Part shown: positions 1 through 8,383 of the stretch, piece after piece
How the letters are laid out: every line of letters starts with the position of its first letter
Numbering within the stretch: position 1 is the first letter of the stretch
Assembly (NCBI GenBank): GCA_910585765.1
Contig: CAJUES010000057.1
Coordinates: 1-21,907 of the forward strand
Direction of reading: 5' to 3'
Length of the DNA: 21,907 nt
DNA from: an uncultured Lachnospiraceae bacterium
GTDB lineage: Bacteria > Bacillota > Clostridia > Lachnospirales > Lachnospiraceae
Translations under genes and position numbers: made by a program
Notes under the pieces: model-generated
Databases searched by the model: none
What the model was told of the DNA's origin: nothing
What the model saw: the letters and a program-made list of their open reading frames with translations, nothing else

Positions 1-1225
1 CCCTTGAATAATGGATATTTTCTAAGTCACCTATTCCAACTATCCAACAGATGTTGCGCGGAAAGTCGGTCCGCTCCATCAGCTCATAATCATTCTCCCC
101 GGCAAGCAGTCCCATATAATACACCTGAGGAACACCCGGCGCAAAAAACTGGATTGCGCGCGCCAGCAAATACGCCCTGTCATCCTCGCCGAGCGCGGAA
201 TAATACGTACAGTTGATCTGATACACAACGGGCTTATCCTTTGCCTTCTCCGAAAAATCCATCTTAAAATTTGCCCCGTACGCTTTCGTCCGCTCACTGA
301 CAGCATCAAGCTCCTCCTCGCTGAGCAAATCCCACACATCCACCATGCCGATACCGTCATGCGTATCCAGCGTCGTATACTGATTGCGCGGGCAGATTTC
401 CATCCAGTGCTTTAACCGCCTGCTGTTTTTGGTGTAAAGCGTGTGCAGCACCAGCACCGGAAGCGCAAAGTCGTATACGGCATAGCCTTTTTCTGCGATT
501 TTTAGCTGAAGGGTGTAGTGGTCGTGTATTTCCGGCAGCATCGGAATATTTCGTTCGTCGAGGATTCGCTGCACGCGCCCCATCAGCTCCCACATCTCCG
601 GCTCCACAAAAAAGCACGAAGTCCCGTACTTCTTCGTCGCAAACGCAAACGCGTCCAGCCTGACCATGGAGGCCCCGTGTTCCATCAGAAACCGCAGGGA
701 ATGCCCGACAAAATCCCACGTCTGTGCGGATTCCATATTCAGATCCATCTGCTCCTCACTGAACGTACACCAGATTTCCTCCGACGCGCCATCCGCAAAC
801 TCAATCCGTTCGCAGGGCACATGGTCTTTGCGTTTGTTCAGCATCGCCACCTCTTCCGGCGTGGGTGTTTTCTGCGGCCAGAAGTCCTTGAACCGAATAA
901 ACATATCCTTATATGGGGACGCGTCATGCTTCTCCACAAAATCTTTAAATTGTGCCGACTGACGGGAAATATGGTTGATCATAAAATCAAACATCAGCTC
1001 ATAGTCCGCTGCAAGTGCCCTGATGTCCTCCCAGTCTCCAAAAGCAGGATCCACCTCCTTGTAGGTCAACGGCGCGAAGCCGCGGTCGCCGCTGCTCGGA
1101 AAAAAAGGAAGAATATGGACAGCCCCGATCTCGCGACTAAAATGCCTGTCCAGTACTGTTTTAAGCTCTTTTAAGTTGCTGCCCAAGCTGTCCGCATAGG
1201 TTATCAGCATAATTTCGTTTTTCAT
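1..1225 (-). CDS. GH13_18 sucrose-phosphorylase-type enzyme, 3' end missing
   Basis: This frame is open from the ATG at 1225 to the window edge (408 codons seen; the family usually has about 480-560). It encodes a GH13 subfamily 18 protein, a group of retaining glucoside phosphorylases acting on sucrose, sucrose 6-phosphate, glucosylglycerol or glucosylglycerate with phosphate, giving alpha-glucose 1-phosphate. Visible signatures are VRLDAFAF (nucleophile D191), LPEIHDHY (acid/base E232) and LDTHDGIG (D290), closely matching the positions known in Bifidobacterium sucrose phosphorylase. The FFVEPE segment (205-210) recalls the sucrose-6-phosphate/glucosylglycerate clade rather than plain sucrose phosphorylase. 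A GGAGG lies 7 bases before the ATG. No signal peptide is visible, so it is cytoplasmic. It is the last visible gene of the long operon. The last 16 codons before the edge do not continue the expected R-x-I-x-R-H-x-Y motif. The exact substrate cannot be told. Confidence 0.88.
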   Translation of the reverse strand, partial: MKNEIMLITYADSLGSNLKELKTVLDRHFSREIGAVHILPFFPSSGDRGFAPLTYKEVDPAFGDWEDIRALAADYELMFDFMINHISRQSAQFKDFVEKHDASPYKDMFIRFKDFWPQKTPTPEEVAMLNKRKDHVPCERIEFADGASEEIWCTFSEEQMDLNMESAQTWDFVGHSLRFLMEHGASMVRLDAFAFATKKYGTSCFFVEPEMWELMGRVQRILDERNIPMLPEIHDHYTLQLKIAEKGYAVYDFALPVLVLHTLYTKNSRRLKHWMEICPRNQYTTLDTHDGIGMVDVWDLLSEEELDAVSERTKAYGANFKMDFSEKAKDKPVVYQINCTYYSALGEDDRAYLLARAIQFFAPGVPQVYYMGLLAGENDYELMERTDFPRNICWIVGIGDLENIHYSR

Positions 1226-1227
1226 AA

Positions 1228-1451
1228 TCATTCCTCCACAAAGGTTCTCCCCTCATTGCAGACCTCCGTCCATGTCTCGATCAGACTGGTGCCCTTCACA
1301 ATCCGGAAATGACGGATCACAAGAATCCCGTTTTCCTCATCCCGCTGTGCGATCTCGAGTTTGTGGCCGTCCTCACTGCGCGGCTCCCACTTCTCCGCAA
1401 AGACAAGCTCTATTCCATGCTCTTTCGCTGCAATGAACTGTTATATATCAT
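1228..1451 (-). pseudogene. Frameshifted remnant resembling a GH36 N-terminal domain
   Basis: After the aldolase stop there is a strong ribosome site (GGAGAGG) and an ATG at 1451, but that frame reads only 13 codons. One base out of phase, a 70-codon stretch (1440-1228, no start codon, TAA in front) reads as credible protein: ELVFAEKW, then VIRHFRIVKGTSLIETWTEV and CNEG. The pattern of a strand ending in IR-F, then a W-x-x-V-x-N-x-G turn, recalls the N-terminal beta-sandwich of GH36 alpha-galactosidases. One lost base near 1441 would join the ATG to it. Its TGA lies 2 bases before the start of the GH13_18 gene. I read it as a decayed, internally deleted glycosidase gene. The family assignment is weak because only about 70 residues remain; it could instead be a small gene with a sequencing error. 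Confidence 0.5.
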
Positions 1452-1462
1452 TTCCCTCTCCA

Positions 1463-2077
1463 CTATTTCATTTTTGCCATCTCATTCTCCGGAATCACCA
1501 CCGGCTCCCCGATGATCCGCGATACGATGATCGTCTTTGCAATACTCTCGAGCACCTCCATCTTATTAAATGCATCCTCGAGGTTTTTTCCCAGCGTCAG
1601 CGCACCGTGGTTTTTGAGCAGTATCGCGCTGCACGCCTGAATGTGGGGGGATATGGCATCCACCAGTTCCAGCGACCCCGGCGCAGCGTAGTCCGCCAGT
1701 GCTGTCCTGCCGAGCATCATGCGCGACTCGATCAGGTAATTCTCCGGCAGATTTTTCCCCGCAATGGCAAACGCCGTCGCATAGACAGGGTGCGTATGCA
1801 CCACCGCTCTGATGTCCGCACGCCTGCGGTAAATCTCCCGGTGCATCGGATATTCCTTGGACACCTTTCCCGCCCCGTCCACGACACTTCCCTCCAAGCC
1901 GATCACCACAATTTCATCCGCCTGCACCAGCCCCTTATTTCTGCCTGAGGGTGTCAGCAGAATCTGTGTGTCTGAGACACGCAGACTGACGTTTCCATCA
2001 CTTGCCGCCACAAGATTTCTCTCATACAACAAATGGCATATTGTTACCAATTCCTGTTTTTCCTTCTCATACATCAT
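1463..2077 (-). CDS. Class II aldolase/adducin family, fuculose-phosphate aldolase or OtnC-like
   Basis: The 204-residue protein is full length for the L-fuculose-1-phosphate aldolase / ribulose-5-phosphate epimerase / 3-oxo-tetronate-4-phosphate decarboxylase (OtnC) family. Visible motifs are SDGNVSLR (26-33, phosphate and fold motif), TPSG (42-45), the catalytic acid E75 and a zinc triad of H94 and H96 in VVHTHP plus H157 in KNHG. All lie two residues from their E. coli FucA equivalents. Y114 in ENYLIES fits the FucA tyrosine. These enzymes split ketose 1-phosphates to DHAP plus an aldehyde, or decarboxylate a 3-oxo-tetronate phosphate to DHAP. The second choice gains weight because an OtnK-type kinase lies in the same operon. 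AAGGAG precedes the ATG by 7 bases and it starts 11 bp after the GH36 gene. Sequence alone does not separate aldolase from decarboxylase. Confidence 0.87.
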   Translation of the reverse strand: MMYEKEKQELVTICHLLYERNLVAASDGNVSLRVSDTQILLTPSGRNKGLVQADEIVVIGLEGSVVDGAGKVSKEYPMHREIYRRRADIRAVVHTHPVYATAFAIAGKNLPENYLIESRMMLGRTALADYAAPGSLELVDAISPHIQACSAILLKNHGALTLGKNLEDAFNKMEVLESIAKTIIVSRIIGEPVVIPENEMAKMK

Positions 2078-2088
2078 GCTCTTGCTCC

Positions 2089-4173
2089 TTACTCAATCGT
2101 GATCAGCATTCCGCCGGCGCCTTCCCCGCAGACCGTGTACAGGTTATCCCGCGCCGCGATCTGATCCGTGACATCAATTCCGTTTACCAGCACGCGCTTA
2201 GGCGGCTGCTCCTGATAAAAGACAAATGCCCCGCATTCCCGCGCCGCAATATGCATTCCTGCCTCATTCTGCATCATCTCAGCGATGGCATGAAACGCGA
2301 TATACTTGTCCGCAAGGCCCACACAGGCTCTCCCGCCAATGACCGGAACCAGCAGATAAAGCCCGCAGCCGTCCGCCGGAAGCGTCACTGTGCTGTGCTC
2401 CTTCCGGCAAATCGTCCTGCCGCACTTCCCAATCACATCATACAGATAGTATTCTGCCAAATCCTCCTGACTCAGATCATAGATATCCTCCGCCCCGATG
2501 TCACAGCGCTCCGCCCTGCCACACAAGTTAAATACAGCAATGGCACCGCCCTTTCGTCCCATGCCACAGTCCGCTGTATTAGTGAGTTTGAGCAGTCCCT
2601 CCTTCGACGGATCGTGAAAGATGCAGTCAGGGGAGGGCTTCGCCGCACGGTCCATGCGCAGAATCCTTCCGTCCCTGTACACGAGCGGCAGAACCGCTGC
2701 CAGATCAGTATCCCCAATTCGGTCGCTAAAATAAACAGGGCCGCCGCTCACTGCCCTCAAGATGCCATGCTTAACCGCGTCGCGGTGATGCGTCCAGAAC
2801 ATATCCCAGTCACAGTAATACACCTCATCGTGGTAGACAGCATTGTATCCGTTTTGCAGCAGATGCTCGGCAAAGCCGTTCTCGCTCTCCGGCACAAAAT
2901 CATCACTGTTGCGGCTGATAGCGGAACCGGGACGGCCAAGAATATTCTCCATCGCCATCCCCATACAGTTGATAAGCCTGCCGCCCATATAGGCACCTGC
3001 GGCGCCCTCGAGCGCTCTGTGCGTCTCCCGTGCCGCCTGACAGACAGGCAGATTGTTCTCATAGTAGTTCTTAACAGCACTCTGCCCGTCCACCTTGACA
3101 AAATCAATTCCCTCCGCTCTCAGCGCCTCATACCAGTCCCGGTAGAAACCATATCCCTTTTCAGCAGACGGATAGGGAAGGCACTTGCCGTCCGCCGTCC
3201 TGTACAGATGCTCCCGCTCCTGCACGGCAGCATCGGAATCTGGTTCCAGCCCGCCCCAGTAGCCGCCGAGTGCATGCCATACGCCGAACCAGTCCACGCT
3301 GCCCCTTTTTTTGATCGCAGAGATCATGCTGCGAAATCCATCCGGAAACTTTTCTTTTTCCGGCATCAGATGATACAGCCGCTGTTCCCGCACGGACAAC
3401 CAGCCATCGTCCATCAAAAACCAGCGCACAGGCACCTGCTTCTCTGCCAGCTCGTCCGCCTTCTTTCGCACTTTCTTCTCCGAAATGTCTGTATAGAAGG
3501 CATCCCAACTGCACCAGCCCAGATACTCGAACATCTCCGGGTACTCTTTCTGACTTTTTCCGGGAAGTCCCTTCTGTGCAAGCGCTGCCGCAAACGCCGA
3601 TCGGACGGCCGCGTAGATATTTGCTTCCCCTGCCAGATAAAACACCGTCTCGTCCATTTTGCTAATCCCGCCCATGTATGCGGTCATTTCCAGCGTCAGC
3701 TCCCCGGGCTTCCCGGCTTTTGCCATCGTCTTAAATGCGTTTCCCGCCATTGGAAGCAGACAGCCGTACTCCGCATCATACTCCATACAGAGCACCTGTG
3801 TCCGCTCTGGCATCTCGTCAAAATTCTGTATAAACGCCGGCCTTGTCCACCAGTCGCGGTGCAGATGCAGTGCCGTCATGCGCTGCGGCTGCACAGAGAA
3901 CTTTATCCCGACTGCCACAGGCGCCGCGGCAGCCAGATTGTCGTTCTCGCGAAACGCCTCGCTTTGAAGCTGTAACGCAATCGAACATTTCCAGATCGTG
4001 CCGTTGTTCGCCGTGCTGCTCTCCTCTGCCGTCAGGACGGCGCAGACGCTTTCCCCTTTGTATGTCAGGCGAAGCATGTCTGCCGTCTCCTCCCTCGATA
4101 CCAACGTCAGAGGCTGCCTGCCCGCCTTCTGACGATTTATTGTCAGTGTCATCTCTAAAATACGCTGTCTCAT
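2089..4173 (-). CDS. GH36 raffinose-synthase/alpha-galactosidase-type glycosidase
   Basis: A 694-residue protein of the raffinose synthase (Sip1) branch of GH36, which handles alpha-galactosides by a retaining mechanism. From the chosen start, LGWCSWDAFY (218-227) and WFLMDDGW (251-258) build the barrel. DFVKVDGQS carries the KxD nucleophile D362. ISRNSDDF carries the RxxxD acid/base D425. The conserved HDEVYYCDWDMFWTHH stretch follows. No signal peptide or membrane segment is visible, so it acts in the cytoplasm on imported sugar. A GTG at 4182 is possible, but the ATG at 4173 sits behind AGAGGTG at good spacing and makes an ATGA overlap with the stop of the upstream alpha-mannosidase, so I chose it. 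In bacteria this branch may be a hydrolase, a transferase or act on other alpha-glycosides; the exact substrate is not readable here. Confidence 0.9.
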   Translation of the reverse strand: MRQRILEMTLTINRQKAGRQPLTLVSREETADMLRLTYKGESVCAVLTAEESSTANNGTIWKCSIALQLQSEAFRENDNLAAAAPVAVGIKFSVQPQRMTALHLHRDWWTRPAFIQNFDEMPERTQVLCMEYDAEYGCLLPMAGNAFKTMAKAGKPGELTLEMTAYMGGISKMDETVFYLAGEANIYAAVRSAFAAALAQKGLPGKSQKEYPEMFEYLGWCSWDAFYTDISEKKVRKKADELAEKQVPVRWFLMDDGWLSVREQRLYHLMPEKEKFPDGFRSMISAIKKRGSVDWFGVWHALGGYWGGLEPDSDAAVQEREHLYRTADGKCLPYPSAEKGYGFYRDWYEALRAEGIDFVKVDGQSAVKNYYENNLPVCQAARETHRALEGAAGAYMGGRLINCMGMAMENILGRPGSAISRNSDDFVPESENGFAEHLLQNGYNAVYHDEVYYCDWDMFWTHHRDAVKHGILRAVSGGPVYFSDRIGDTDLAAVLPLVYRDGRILRMDRAAKPSPDCIFHDPSKEGLLKLTNTADCGMGRKGGAIAVFNLCGRAERCDIGAEDIYDLSQEDLAEYYLYDVIGKCGRTICRKEHSTVTLPADGCGLYLLVPVIGGRACVGLADKYIAFHAIAEMMQNEAGMHIAARECGAFVFYQEQPPKRVLVNGIDVTDQIAARDNLYTVCGEGAGGMLITIE

Positions 4174-7100
4174 ACGCCGCACCTCTCAAAATATAATTTG
4201 AAGGTCTTGATCTCAAAACCGCTTATGGCAAAGTGAATCTGATTGTCCTCCACGTCAAGCCATGTCTCCCCTTCCTCACAGAGATTGGTCTCCGCCGCTG
4301 CTCTGACGCGGTGTGCAAAGCGCAGACAGACGTTGTTCTCCGACTGATTGCGGTACTCGTAGAGACGCACGACAACTGCCTTCCCGTCCTCCGACTGCTT
4401 GAGCGTCTCAAGCATCACATGCCCGCAGTCTGTACTCACCATGCCAAATGCCGCATACTCCTGACCTCCAGGCTCCCCGGCTTTCTCTGACACCAGCAAG
4501 GGCATATTGAGGCTGTACGCCATCTGTTCCACGTCACTTTGGGAAAGATCGCCCCTGTGCGGGTAGAGTGCATAGGCGAACACATGCCTGCCGCGGTCTG
4601 CCGTCTCGTCAGGATGCACCGCAGATTTGATCAGGGAAAGTCCGATGACATTGCCGTGGATATCCCATCCGTACTTGCAGTCGTTGAGCAGTGCAACGCC
4701 GTAGCCGCCCTCCGACAGATCCGCCCACTTGTGCCCCGGCACCTCAAACCGCGCGAAGTCCCACTCGTTGTTCGTGTGTGTCGGACGCCGTATGCTGCCG
4801 AACTGAATATCATACGATACCTCGTCGCTGTGGACGGCAACCGGAAAATACGCCTTTAAAAAGACCTGTTTCTCCTTCCAGTCCACCGTTGTCTGAAAGT
4901 CAATGCGCCTGATGTCAGCATAAAGTATCATATCCTGTGTCAGCGTAGACCGGTTAAAAGTCCACACCTGCCGAAGCACCGCCCGCGCACTGCCGTTCTC
5001 GATGACCGTACTCGACACCAACGAGAATTTCTGATACGGCTTTTCTCTGTAATAAACATCCACATCCCATGCGTCAAACCGCTGCGGCTTATCCTCATAG
5101 GCAGTAAAAACATTCATGGGCTGTCCGCAGCTGACAGTTCTGTCATTTTCCTTGTCGTATAAATAAATGATCTCGCCGTTATCGTTGAGCTTCAGCAGAT
5201 AAAAACGATTCTCTGCACCGTCCGGCGCGATCCTCATATCTGCGTCTCCCGCCGCCACGCCCTGCTGCATTTTCAGGCTGCAGTACCCGTATGCCGGAAT
5301 CTTTTCCACATATGCGAGAATCCCCTGCTCTGTCGCCTGGCAGCGCAGCACGCCCTGTTCACCGATCAGCACCGTGTCCCGATCCACGCTGTCACTGTAG
5401 GGAATCTGCACATAGTCTGAGCGCTGATACCCCACAGTGTTGCAGATGACAACAGAATCCTCGGCAACATGAACTGTTTTCACAATTCCCGACAACGCAC
5501 TGCCAAGCAGCTCTCCGCCCTTTTTCGCAATATGCGCATAATCCTCCGTCGTGTCCTCGTACACCTGACGGATAGAAGAGCCTGGCAGAATGTCGTGGAA
5601 CTGATTTAACAGCACCCGCTCCCACAACGCATCCAGCGCTTCCTTGGGATATGCGCACTCCTGCTCCATGCCCGACAGGACAGAGAGAAACTCGATATTG
5701 TGCAGCAGGATTTCCGCCTGCCTGTTATACCGCTTGTTGGCTGCCTGGGAAGTGTAGGTACCGCGGTGCAGCTCAAAGTAAAGCTCTCCCTCCCATTGTC
5801 CAAGAGCGTCGTGATCCACATGATCGTAGATACGCCTGAAATAATCCTCCGCTGTCGTCAGCTCTACCTTGGGTATGCCGGGAATATTTTTCATAACGCG
5901 GCTCTGCTCTAGCATCTCTCTCGTCGGACCGCCTCCGCCGTCCCCCCAGCCGAAAGCGATCAGAAGCTCGTCGTTCTTGTCCTTATCCTTATAATTGTTC
6001 CACACGCCCATCACCTCCTCCGGATCCATGTGTCCGTTGTAGGTGTAAAACCATGAACCGTCCTCCGGCGTGGTGATAAAATGCGTGAAAATCTTCGTGC
6101 CGTCAATCCCCTTCCACCAAAACGTATCATAGGGAAACTGATTGTACTGGTTCCAGCTGATCTTTGTCGTCATAAAGTATTTCATACCAGATTTTTTCAT
6201 GATCTGGGGCATCGCAGCCGAATAGCCGAACACATCCGGCAGCCATACCAGTGTCGTTTCCCTGCCAAACTCCTCGCGAATAAAGCGTTTCCCGTACACA
6301 AACTGTCTGACGAGCGATTCTCCTGACGGGATGTTCGTGTCTGGTTCCACCCACATGCCGCCCGTAATCTCCCAAGACCCCTCCTGTATCTTCTCCCGGA
6401 CCTGTTCGTAGATGTCTGGATAATCTTCTTTCAGAAACTGATACAGCTGCGGTGAGGAGTGCATATAGCGATACTCCGGATACTGCCGCATCAGGTTCAG
6501 TACCGTAGAGAACGTTCTCGACGCCTTCTCCCTCGTCGCGCACAGCCGCCACAGCCACGCCATGTCAATATGCGAGTGTCCTACCCCGTAAACGACCGGT
6601 TTGATCTCCTCTGTCGCGGCAAGCTCTCCAAGCCCCTTCTCCACAAAAGAAAGCGCATCATACACAGATGCATAGTACTCTTCTTCCCCGAAATTGAGGA
6701 AATGAACTCTCTTGAATGTATCGTTCAGCAGTCTCGTCAGACGAATGCGGCGCAGATCGTTCTCATCCAGAAGGATACAGCAGCGCAGCAGCGTATCCGC
6801 CGTATAATAAAAATGCTCTACCCGCTCGTCCAGCGCGATCATCTGAGCCAGCTTGAAGGTGCGAAATCTGGGCGGTGCCAGAACGCCGCTCCACGCCTTG
6901 AGCGCAATCTGAAACGCATTCTTTGCCGTGACCGCATCATCGAGCAGTGCCTCCTCATGCCAGATATCAATTCCCTGCACCGGCTTTCCGTCAATGTAGA
7001 GCAGTGTTTCCGCTGTGGAGTCGCCGCCGTCCCTGGGGCCGACCAGAAAGCGCAGCGCAATCCTGCACTCTTTGCCCTGAAACGACCGGATTTCCTCCGG

Positions 7101-7349
7101 TATCCTGACAACTGTGCGGAACCATGCCACCCGGTCATACCCACCCCATGTATCCCACAGCCTGAAATCTGCCCAGGCACTGTCGTCATAATCCGGCGCA
7201 CAGGCTTCGTCTATGCGCTCATCCATCGACGTCTCCATATATTTCCAGCTGCCGATTTCCACCACGCTGCGGTATCTCGACGGTTTGATATCCTCATCGA
7301 GATACTTGCGTATTTTCTCCAATATAAAATGGGGATCTTTCACCTTCAT
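4170..7349 (-). CDS. GH38 alpha-mannosidase, long (Ams1/MAN2C1-like) form
   Basis: A protein of 1059 residues, typical for the cytosolic 2C1/Ams1-like GH38 branch, with about 250 residues of N-terminal beta domain before the catalytic core. Motifs: HSHIDMAWLW (zinc ligands H260 and D262), WVEPDTNIPSGESLVRQ, WLPDVFGYS (nucleophile D372) and NQFHDILPGSS (zinc ligand H585). It should hydrolyse alpha-mannosides or other manno-configured glycosides with a divalent metal, inside the cell, since no signal sequence is present. The frame is open 48 codons further upstream, but that stretch has no family character and overlaps the ROK gene; the ATG at 7349 has AAGGGA in front. It follows the ROK gene by 29 bp and overlaps the GH36 gene by ATGA. 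It is not a duplicate of the shorter GH38 gene in the same operon. Confidence 0.94.
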   Translation of the reverse strand: MKVKDPHFILEKIRKYLDEDIKPSRYRSVVEIGSWKYMETSMDERIDEACAPDYDDSAWADFRLWDTWGGYDRVAWFRTVVRIPEEIRSFQGKECRIALRFLVGPRDGGDSTAETLLYIDGKPVQGIDIWHEEALLDDAVTAKNAFQIALKAWSGVLAPPRFRTFKLAQMIALDERVEHFYYTADTLLRCCILLDENDLRRIRLTRLLNDTFKRVHFLNFGEEEYYASVYDALSFVEKGLGELAATEEIKPVVYGVGHSHIDMAWLWRLCATREKASRTFSTVLNLMRQYPEYRYMHSSPQLYQFLKEDYPDIYEQVREKIQEGSWEITGGMWVEPDTNIPSGESLVRQFVYGKRFIREEFGRETTLVWLPDVFGYSAAMPQIMKKSGMKYFMTTKISWNQYNQFPYDTFWWKGIDGTKIFTHFITTPEDGSWFYTYNGHMDPEEVMGVWNNYKDKDKNDELLIAFGWGDGGGGPTREMLEQSRVMKNIPGIPKVELTTAEDYFRRIYDHVDHDALGQWEGELYFELHRGTYTSQAANKRYNRQAEILLHNIEFLSVLSGMEQECAYPKEALDALWERVLLNQFHDILPGSSIRQVYEDTTEDYAHIAKKGGELLGSALSGIVKTVHVAEDSVVICNTVGYQRSDYVQIPYSDSVDRDTVLIGEQGVLRCQATEQGILAYVEKIPAYGYCSLKMQQGVAAGDADMRIAPDGAENRFYLLKLNDNGEIIYLYDKENDRTVSCGQPMNVFTAYEDKPQRFDAWDVDVYYREKPYQKFSLVSSTVIENGSARAVLRQVWTFNRSTLTQDMILYADIRRIDFQTTVDWKEKQVFLKAYFPVAVHSDEVSYDIQFGSIRRPTHTNNEWDFARFEVPGHKWADLSEGGYGVALLNDCKYGWDIHGNVIGLSLIKSAVHPDETADRGRHVFAYALYPHRGDLSQSDVEQMAYSLNMPLLVSEKAGEPGGQEYAAFGMVSTDCGHVMLETLKQSEDGKAVVVRLYEYRNQSENNVCLRFAHRVRAAAETNLCEEGETWLDVEDNQIHFAISGFEIKTFKLYFERCGV

Positions 7350-7378
7350 TTTTCTGTCCCTTTCTTCTCCTAAACAAC

Positions 7379-8383
7379 CTATCTCAAACCGTCTGCATCC
7401 GCCTTGTCGTGTTGCCGCAGCAGATTGCCTGCCACCGACAGCGCGGCATAATCGCCAAGCTGTTCCCCCAGTCCCGCAGGCACAATCTCGCACACACGCC
7501 TTGTACAGGATAGCGCCTCACGCGCGATAACCTCCTCCATGGGTTTTCGCAATACAGCCTCCTGCCGCAGAAAAATGCTGCCGATCACGATCCGCTCCGG
7601 ATTCAGGATATCGATCAACATCGCCAGTCCCTTGCCCAGCCTGCGCCCCGTATCTTCCATAATCGAAATCGCAAGCGTGTCTCCCGCCGCTGCCGCACGC
7701 CCGACATCCGCTGCGGTAATCTCCGTGACATCCTGCCCTGCACGCAAAATTCCTGTCGGCTTTCCTTTTGCCGTCCATTCTCTGACAATCGGCACTGCGC
7801 AGCGCGCAATCCCGCCGCCGCTGCAGAATCCTTCAAAGGATCCCGCCTTTTTGTACCCTTCGGGGCCATCCTCCTCCAGGCGCACATGACCGACCTCACC
7901 CGCCATATCATTCGTCCCGGTGTAGAGTCTGCCGTCCAGTATCAAACCTGCGCCGAGTCCTGTGCCGAACGTGAGGAAAACCATGTTGCGGCTTCCTCTC
8001 CCCGCTCCCCAAAGCCATTCTGCAAGCGCGCAGGCATTGGCGTCGTTTTGCAGCGCCGCCGGCACGCCAAACACCTGCTCAAACGGCGCTGTAACTGCTA
8101 TATTGTCCCAGTTTGGCAGATTCGGCGGACACTGCACGAGTCCCCGCGCCGAATCCAGAGGACTTCCGCAGCTGACACCGATTGCCGAAAGCGTCACTTC
8201 CCTGTGCGCCGCCGCCATCCGCTGCAATGTCGCCACAAGCAGTTCCACCGCCTGCCTTGGCTCCTTTGGTGTTGGAAATCTTTCTTTATAGAGGATATCG
8301 CACACAAATGCTTCCTCCCTGAGCACTCCGATACTGACTGCACACTTGGTTCCGCCAATATCAATTCCCGCAATATATCTCAT
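7379..8383 (-). CDS. ROK-family sugar kinase
   Basis: A 334-residue ROK kinase with the phosphate-binding AGIDIGGTKCAV (5-16), the catalytic D114 in QNDANACALAEW, the ATP-binding TFGTGLGAGL (138-147) and GEVGHVRLEEDG with H166. ROK enzymes phosphorylate hexoses such as glucose, mannose, fructose or N-acetyl amino sugars, and some are regulators. No N-terminal helix-turn-helix is present, so an enzyme is likely. The usual C-x-C-G-x-x-G-C-x-E zinc motif after the GH histidine is absent; KKAGSFEGFCSGGG stands there instead, so it belongs to a non-canonical subgroup. The frame is open 31 codons further upstream, but the ATG at 8383 follows GGAGGAGG and overlaps the stop of the SIS gene as ATGA. 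That coupling suggests kinase and isomerase act in consecutive steps on a sugar freed by the mannosidases. Confidence 0.92.
   Translation of the reverse strand: MRYIAGIDIGGTKCAVSIGVLREEAFVCDILYKERFPTPKEPRQAVELLVATLQRMAAAHREVTLSAIGVSCGSPLDSARGLVQCPPNLPNWDNIAVTAPFEQVFGVPAALQNDANACALAEWLWGAGRGSRNMVFLTFGTGLGAGLILDGRLYTGTNDMAGEVGHVRLEEDGPEGYKKAGSFEGFCSGGGIARCAVPIVREWTAKGKPTGILRAGQDVTEITAADVGRAAAAGDTLAISIMEDTGRRLGKGLAMLIDILNPERIVIGSIFLRQEAVLRKPMEEVIAREALSCTRRVCEIVPAGLGEQLGDYAALSVAGNLLRQHDKADADGLR

Noticed and set aside
2002..3975. Long open frame on the plus strand (657 codons) opposite the GH36 gene
   Set aside because: It lacks any family motif, is His/Arg/Pro-rich as expected of antisense frames, and the opposite strand carries a full GH36 enzyme with catalytic residues.
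6459..7373. Plus-strand frame of 304 codons opposite the long GH38 gene
   Set aside because: Composition is that of an antisense shadow, and it has no motif.
7350..7493. N-terminal extension of the long GH38 gene to 7493
   Set aside because: It overlaps the ROK gene by over 100 bp, has no family similarity and no good ribosome site; the ATG at 7349 fits better.
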